A stretch of DNA of 7,940 nucleotides, taken from assembly GCA_938018045.1 (NCBI GenBank), contig CALIIP010000175.1, positions 1-7,940 of the forward strand, given 5' to 3'. Shown piece after piece: positions 4,086-7,940 of the stretch. This DNA is from an uncultured Flavobacteriaceae bacterium (lineage in GTDB: Bacteria; Bacteroidota; Bacteroidia; Flavobacteriales; Flavobacteriaceae). The notes beneath the pieces are model-generated. The model saw nothing but the letters and a program-made list of their open reading frames with translations, was not told the DNA's origin and did no database searches. Position 1 is the first letter of the stretch. Each line of letters starts with the position of its first letter. Position numbers and translations under genes: made by a program.

Positions 4086-7085
4086 TTAATTGCTACAAAA
4101 TATTTTCAATTTCGCTCCAATAGAACCAACATTTGCCAATGTCCCATTTAATAGCATTAAAGTTTGTAATGCTACACTATTCCTTGTGGTTTTCTGCAAT
4201 TGTTGAATAAATTCTTTTTTTGATAATATGCCTCCAAGAACGAGCCATACTTCTTTTTCAATAGAAGGGTCTGATATTTTTGATGATATAGCTCTCCAAT
4301 TATCTTTATGATTTACTTTATTCCCTTCTCTTATTCTATTTTTGACTTTTCCTTTTACTTTGTCAGCTGTCCATACTTTAGACCATTTGTTTGCAATACC
4401 AGCTGGTGCTTTTGTATTAAACATTGATAAGTACTCAATATTTTTAATTGCTTGACCACAAACTTCCATAAGCTTTGAAGCACTAACTTTAGAAACTGGT
4501 TGCTTTCCAATTCCCTTCACATGAATGAATGACACCTTATTATCAGTACATAAAATAAAATCCGCGACTTCAACTCCCATATCATCGCATACTAATATTT
4601 CTGTGTTTTTAAATTCTGTGGATAAAACAGTTCCTTTGCCCTTTGAATCAATTAGATGAAATAAAGAATCTAGTTGCCAACCTCTATGATAGGGCTGGCA
4701 TTTAGATCCTTTTTCATTAATGAATTTAAAATTCAATTCTTTGATAGGGATTAATATATTGTTTAACTGAAAAGTATCTAGCTTGAAGCTTGAACCTGTT
4801 TTTAGCTGTGGGTTATAAAAGGAACCAAAGGCATACATTAAATTCTTCTTATTAGTGACAATTCGAAAAGCCTGATTCTGATTAAAATATTGAATTATAT
4901 CTTTATTTTCTTCATTCCAAAATTCTTTAGAAATATCAGTTGATTCTAATTTAAATCGCTCTTTTGCTATGTCATATATAATTTCTATTTCATATTCTTG
5001 ACTATCTAATTTTACTTTTGTGTAATAGCTATTATGTTTTTCTTCAACCGTCGAAATTATTTCGTAATTATATATTTCTCCACTTCCATCTTTAAATTTT
5101 ATTAATTCTATTTCTGAGAAATCCAATAAAATATTTAGTGGCTTAATATTACCTGTTGGTTTAGTTTCTTTAGCATATCTGCCAAACGTTTTATATGATT
5201 TACTCTTTCCGTTTATTAAGTCTACTATTTGTTCTAACCATTCGAAATAAATTTTTAGGTTAACTTTACTACTGGATTGTGTTAATCTACCTTTATTTAT
5301 ACCTATGTATCTTCTAAAAGTATCTTTATTATTAAATAATAAATTTAATTTTTCCTTACTGTATCCTACTAAAGAAGAAATTACTTGACCATGGTCATCA
5401 AGAAAAGGGGCTGTATTTTCAATCGATATAGCCGAGTATGAATGACCTGTAATTGCATTATTTCCAAGTATGGAATTTTGCAAATTAACATTTACAAGTC
5501 TTGATTCTTTTCTTGAAGATATTAATTTTTTTAAATCAGAGGATTTGACTGGTCTAACACCGAATATTGATGAATAAGTGTTTAATGAGGTGCCTTTGGA
5601 ATCATAAAACAATACTTTGTCACCAATAATTTTATGTACACAAACATTTAATTCGATGTCAAAGAAAAAATGTTTTACTAAAATGGATGAATTAGTATAA
5701 CTTATGTATAAATGTAGCCCCGTAAATTTATCTATTCTATGAAAACTTGAAGAATGACCTTTGTCTTCATGATATAATTTAATTTCTTTTTCAATTATAG
5801 CAGAACTTAGAAGACTGTTGGTTTGTAAAATATTAGTAGAAAGCGGAACAAAAACGTCCTCTAATAATTTAAGAGTTGGTTTTTTGAGATAATTCTTTCT
5901 GAAGGCTCTGTCAATGTATTCAATTGCAGGCAAGCTACTCAATGCTTCTTTTAAACTATCACCAAAAGTCTTGCCAATTTGAGAGTCAATAGTATCATCA
6001 TATTCAAGATACGATTCCCACATCTTTTGATGTATTGAATCTTCATGATCGATTATATAAGCTTTTTGATTTTTACGTCTATTTATATTTCTTAATATCC
6101 TACCAATCTGTTGAATTAATTGTCTAGAATTTTTAATAGGGTTATAAGTTGCGAGCATTCTAAAATTTGGGTCGTCTATTCCTTCCAATAGCTTGTATTG
6201 GTGTATCCAAATATCAGATTTACTACTTATTGCTGGTATATTTTTAAATCCCCAAGTATATTTTGTTTGATCGAACTGTTCATGAATTGAAATAAAAGTT
6301 TCTCCTAAATTATCAAGTGCATTAGAAATTTTGAGTATGCTTTGATAATCATCACATCTAATGATTAATCTTGATTTTGCGTATTTTCCTTTAATTATTT
6401 TAAATTCTTTTAAGATTACTTGTGCAAATTTTTTAGGATCACTTTGATTTTTACATGGAATAAATATTGGTTTTCTTAATATATCTAATTTTTCACATTC
6501 ATTATGCTTGATTGTATAAACGTAATCTGAATTAAATTCAAATGTTTTACGATCATTTCTAAAGGGTGTAGCAGAAAAAATTATTGTTGGCGAATTTATT
6601 TCTCTAATAGCTTTACTCCAGTTTGTAGCAGGCTCATAATGGCCTTCGTCAAAGATAACTAGATCGAATTTTTTGCAAATTGATTCAAATGTTACTTTCT
6701 CTTTTTTTCTTGTATTATTCAGTTTTTGAATTGTAGTCACTACAACTTCATTTAAATCAGATTTTTTAAATGTTTTTCCAGGCAAGAGTTTTCTAGTTAC
6801 TTTAGATTTTTTTGGGACATGTGATATTTTAGTAAAAAAGCCACCTGAAATTTCCTTATGAAGCTGTGTTCTTAAAGCATCTCTGGGACAAACAACGAGT
6901 ACTGACTTTACTTTAGCGAACTCATGTGACACCACAGACATGACTCCTGTTTTTCCTGTTCCGGTTGGCATCTTAATTAGACATGCTACTTTAGTTTTAC
7001 CACTTTGATAGTCATTAATGTATTTAGAAATTAAGTCACAAGCTTCAATTTGAGGCTTCCAAAGTTTTATAAGTAATCCTTTCAT
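4086..7085 (-). CDS. SF2 helicase fused to PD-(D/E)XK-like nuclease, candidate defence protein
   Basis: A predicted DNA translocase/helicase with a C-terminal nuclease-like domain, 999 residues, cytoplasmic. The N-terminal region (about 1-350) carries the SF2 set: LWKPQIEA near 8-15, Walker A MPTGTGKT 39-46, motif Ia VVCPRDALRTQ 64-74, Walker B DEGH 146-149, motif III SATPFR 171-176, motif V region LLEGIDDPNF 299-308 and motif VI QQIGRILR 325-332. This resembles type III restriction (res-subunit) and DEAD/DEAH helicase cores. Residues about 370-800 match nothing recognised. Residues 822-881 contain E824, VADFI with D842, then SFIHVKG (H855, K857), and EVCGQAIKNIEYL. This is a PD-(D/E)XK-like arrangement with His in place of the usual Glu/Gln, as in some helicase-nuclease proteins. 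The ATG at 7085 follows an in-frame stop at 7139-7137. The gene is very AT-rich. A role against phage or plasmids is inferred from architecture only. Confidence 0.85.
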   Translation of the reverse strand: MKGLLIKLWKPQIEACDLISKYINDYQSGKTKVACLIKMPTGTGKTGVMSVVSHEFAKVKSVLVVCPRDALRTQLHKEISGGFFTKISHVPKKSKVTRKLLPGKTFKKSDLNEVVVTTIQKLNNTRKKEKVTFESICKKFDLVIFDEGHYEPATNWSKAIREINSPTIIFSATPFRNDRKTFEFNSDYVYTIKHNECEKLDILRKPIFIPCKNQSDPKKFAQVILKEFKIIKGKYAKSRLIIRCDDYQSILKISNALDNLGETFISIHEQFDQTKYTWGFKNIPAISSKSDIWIHQYKLLEGIDDPNFRMLATYNPIKNSRQLIQQIGRILRNINRRKNQKAYIIDHEDSIHQKMWESYLEYDDTIDSQIGKTFGDSLKEALSSLPAIEYIDRAFRKNYLKKPTLKLLEDVFVPLSTNILQTNSLLSSAIIEKEIKLYHEDKGHSSSFHRIDKFTGLHLYISYTNSSILVKHFFFDIELNVCVHKIIGDKVLFYDSKGTSLNTYSSIFGVRPVKSSDLKKLISSRKESRLVNVNLQNSILGNNAITGHSYSAISIENTAPFLDDHGQVISSLVGYSKEKLNLLFNNKDTFRRYIGINKGRLTQSSSKVNLKIYFEWLEQIVDLINGKSKSYKTFGRYAKETKPTGNIKPLNILLDFSEIELIKFKDGSGEIYNYEIISTVEEKHNSYYTKVKLDSQEYEIEIIYDIAKERFKLESTDISKEFWNEENKDIIQYFNQNQAFRIVTNKKNLMYAFGSFYNPQLKTGSSFKLDTFQLNNILIPIKELNFKFINEKGSKCQPYHRGWQLDSLFHLIDSKGKGTVLSTEFKNTEILVCDDMGVEVADFILCTDNKVSFIHVKGIGKQPVSKVSASKLMEVCGQAIKNIEYLSMFNTKAPAGIANKWSKVWTADKVKGKVKNRIREGNKVNHKDNWRAISSKISDPSIEKEVWLVLGGILSKKEFIQQLQKTTRNSVALQTLMLLNGTLANVGSIGAKLKIFCSN

Positions 7086-7280
7086 ATTATGGTAATTGCA
7101 TCTAAAAGCTGGATACTGTAATTTATGATATCCAATCTAAAAATTGATTTGCAATGTAATCAAACAATAGAAATAAAATCGTACAAATACCGACGAAAGC
7201 CTATCGTAAAAAGGTCAGTAGCAAACGAAGTTTCTGATATTATTTTTACCCTTTAAAGTTGAGATAAAAATTTGAATTGG

Positions 7281-7300
7281 GGTTACGGGTTTCCGTAATC
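7281..7300 (-). terminator. Weak hairpin downstream of the dehydrogenase gene
   Basis: GGTTACGG and CCGTAATC form an 8-base stem (one G-T pair) around a GTTT loop. It lies about 80 bases after the dehydrogenase stop on the minus strand. A T-run follows only after about 10 more bases, so it would be a poor intrinsic terminator. It may be an incidental palindrome. Confidence 0.3.
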
Positions 7301-7303
7301 GTA

Positions 7304-7373
7304 GTTGAGAGTTGAGAGTTGTTGGTTGTTGGAAGTTGAATTTTTAGATTGTTGGATTGTTGGATTGTTGGAA
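7304..7373. repeat. Simple repeats GTTGAGA and GATTGTTG
   Basis: Two tandem GTTGAGA units (7304-7317) run into GTTGTTGG-type sequence. Three exact tandem GATTGTTG units (7347-7370) then end 8 bases before the dehydrogenase stop codon. Stretches of this kind occur between genes in Flavobacteriia. No function is evident. Unit number may vary between strains through slippage. Confidence 0.8.
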
Positions 7374-7378
7374 TATGG

Positions 7379-7940
7379 TTAAAGTAGCTTTCGCATCAAC
7401 TTTTTGATATCGTTGATTTTATAAAGCTCATCCAGCATCGCAGTATAGCAAGCAGTAAACCGCTCATTTTCTGAAAGCTCACCAAACAAAGATTCTTGCT
7501 TAACAAAAGCCAAAGGGTCAGTAACAGTTGCTTTTGCTGCTTCATGCAGTTTGCTTTGCATCACATCTATAATTTCTAAAGGCTTTCCGTTTTGGTCTAT
7601 TTGCTTATCGCTATAGTAACACCAAGCCGCAATGACCAAAGTGGCGAATTTGATGCTTCCGTCAGTTGCTAAGTTTTCATGAATGGTGGCGATTAAAAAC
7701 TTAGGGAGTTTGGCCGAGCTTTCTGAGCAAATACGGCTGACGCTGTCTTTGATATTTGGGTTGGCAAAACGTTCGAGCAGGCTGTCTTTATAGTCCGACA
7801 AATTAATGCCGATTATTGGCCCTAAGATGGGAGTTGCTTCTTCATCTAGAAAAGCACGTAAATATTTCGCAAAGAGTTCGTCTTCTATGCAGGCATTGAT
7901 AGTCGGGTGGCCGTGAAGGGCTCCTAATAATCCTAATACT
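7379..7940 (-). CDS. Mannitol dehydrogenase family oxidoreductase, C-terminal part (partial)
   Basis: This is the last 186 residues of an NAD(P)-dependent long-chain polyol/uronate dehydrogenase (mannitol 2-dehydrogenase / fructuronate reductase family), which reduces fructose- or uronate-type ketoses. The frame is open to the right window edge, so the start is outside. The TTG at 7801 is internal, since family sequence continues before it (LLGALHGHPTINACIEDELF, then a FLDEEATPIL stretch). Recognisable C-terminal-domain features are YKDSLLERFANPNIKD, SSAKLPKFLIATIHENL, AAWCYYS and the tail region DPLAFVKQESLFGELSENER. The Rossmann domain and the catalytic Lys-x4-Asn-x2-His motif would lie just upstream, out of view. 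Family proteins are usually near 490 residues. The substrate cannot be decided from this part. Higher GC than its neighbours suggests chromosomal backbone beside the accessory array. Confidence 0.88.
   Translation of the reverse strand, partial: VLGLLGALHGHPTINACIEDELFAKYLRAFLDEEATPILGPIIGINLSDYKDSLLERFANPNIKDSVSRICSESSAKLPKFLIATIHENLATDGSIKFATLVIAAWCYYSDKQIDQNGKPLEIIDVMQSKLHEAAKATVTDPLAFVKQESLFGELSENERFTACYTAMLDELYKINDIKKLMRKLL

Larger units (their letters stand above)
133..7085 (-). mobile_element. Integron-type gene cassette array (no integrase visible)
   Basis: Six genes, all on the minus strand and each alone, alternate with six long repeat or palindrome elements (133-326, 830-1023, 1796-1993, 2571-2662, 2874-3018, 3941-4085). 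Three successive genes are each flanked by a private pair of complementary 7-mers, upstream GTTNNNN and downstream its reverse complement: GTTGTGC/GCACAAC around 337-795, GTTGGCA/TGCCAAC around 1031-1756 and GTTAGCA/TGCTAAC around 2003-2542. A fourth gene (3024-3920) has GTTGTAGC/GCTACACC, with one mismatch. Within a single intergenic element the two ends do not match. In integrons this pattern arises because the attC R' box is cut after its first G, so the rest of R' sits upstream of the next gene. No intI or attI is seen, and the right boundary, near the helicase, is undefined. An alternative is a family of nonautonomous palindromic elements, but that does not predict gene-specific matching. 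Confidence 0.55.
7086..7378. other. Intergenic region between backbone gene and helicase
   Basis: No gene is seen in either strand. The part next to the helicase (7086-7280) is plain AT-rich sequence that should hold its promoter. TTTG at about 7224, then a TAGGCTTT block some 18 bases on (minus strand), loosely resembles the Bacteroidota TTTG/TAnnTTTG promoter but is not convincing. A weak hairpin and simple repeats occupy 7281-7373. No R'-like GTTNNNN box matching the end of the helicase gene could be identified, so the right edge of the cassette array cannot be placed. Confidence 0.5.

Noticed and set aside
7379..7801. Treating the TTG at 7801 as the start of a 140-residue protein
   Set aside because: The frame stays open to the window edge and the upstream residues continue the mannitol dehydrogenase family pattern, so it is an internal codon.

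Overview
The window is AT-rich, and every recognisable gene lies on the minus strand. The coding style (few purine-rich Shine-Dalgarno sites), the protein families (a DUF3667 zinc-ribbon membrane protein, a DUF6624-type lipoprotein, a DoxX-like membrane protein) and the intergenic repeats suggest a member of the Bacteroidota, most likely Flavobacteriia. This is inference from family distribution, not from a marker gene.

Layout, read along the minus strand from right to left. At 7379-7940 is the 3' part of a mannitol-dehydrogenase-family oxidoreductase, visibly more GC-rich than the rest and probably chromosomal backbone. A roughly 290-base gap follows, holding a weak hairpin and GATTGTTG/GTTGAGA simple repeats. 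Next comes a 999-residue SF2 helicase whose C-terminus looks like a PD-(D/E)XK-type nuclease with a D...HVK signature. Beyond it are five small single genes: a DUF6624-like lipoprotein, a 64-residue membrane peptide, a DoxX-like membrane protein, a DUF3667 protein and a small acidic hypothetical protein. Each gene is separated from the next by a long repeated or palindromic intergenic element of about 90-200 bases.

The main observation concerns these elements. They behave like integron attC sites. Three consecutive genes are each bracketed by their own matched 7-mer: GTTGTGC...GCACAAC, GTTGGCA...TGCCAAC and GTTAGCA...TGCTAAC. The two ends of any one intergenic element do not match each other. 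That is what is expected when each unit [R' remainder - gene - R''] moved as a circle and was cut inside the R' box. Gene starts lie about 16-40 bases after the R'-like box and stops lie 5-10 bases before the R''-like box, with one gene per unit and a common orientation. The sites are long (about 195 bases), with terminal stems and an internal hairpin that shows compensatory change. No integrase gene or attI is visible, so the region resembles a cluster of attC sites lacking an integrase, or an unrelated cassette system using the same logic.

The cargo is mostly membrane or envelope proteins plus the large helicase-nuclease. The latter is a plausible nucleic-acid-targeting defence protein, but this is inferred from architecture only.
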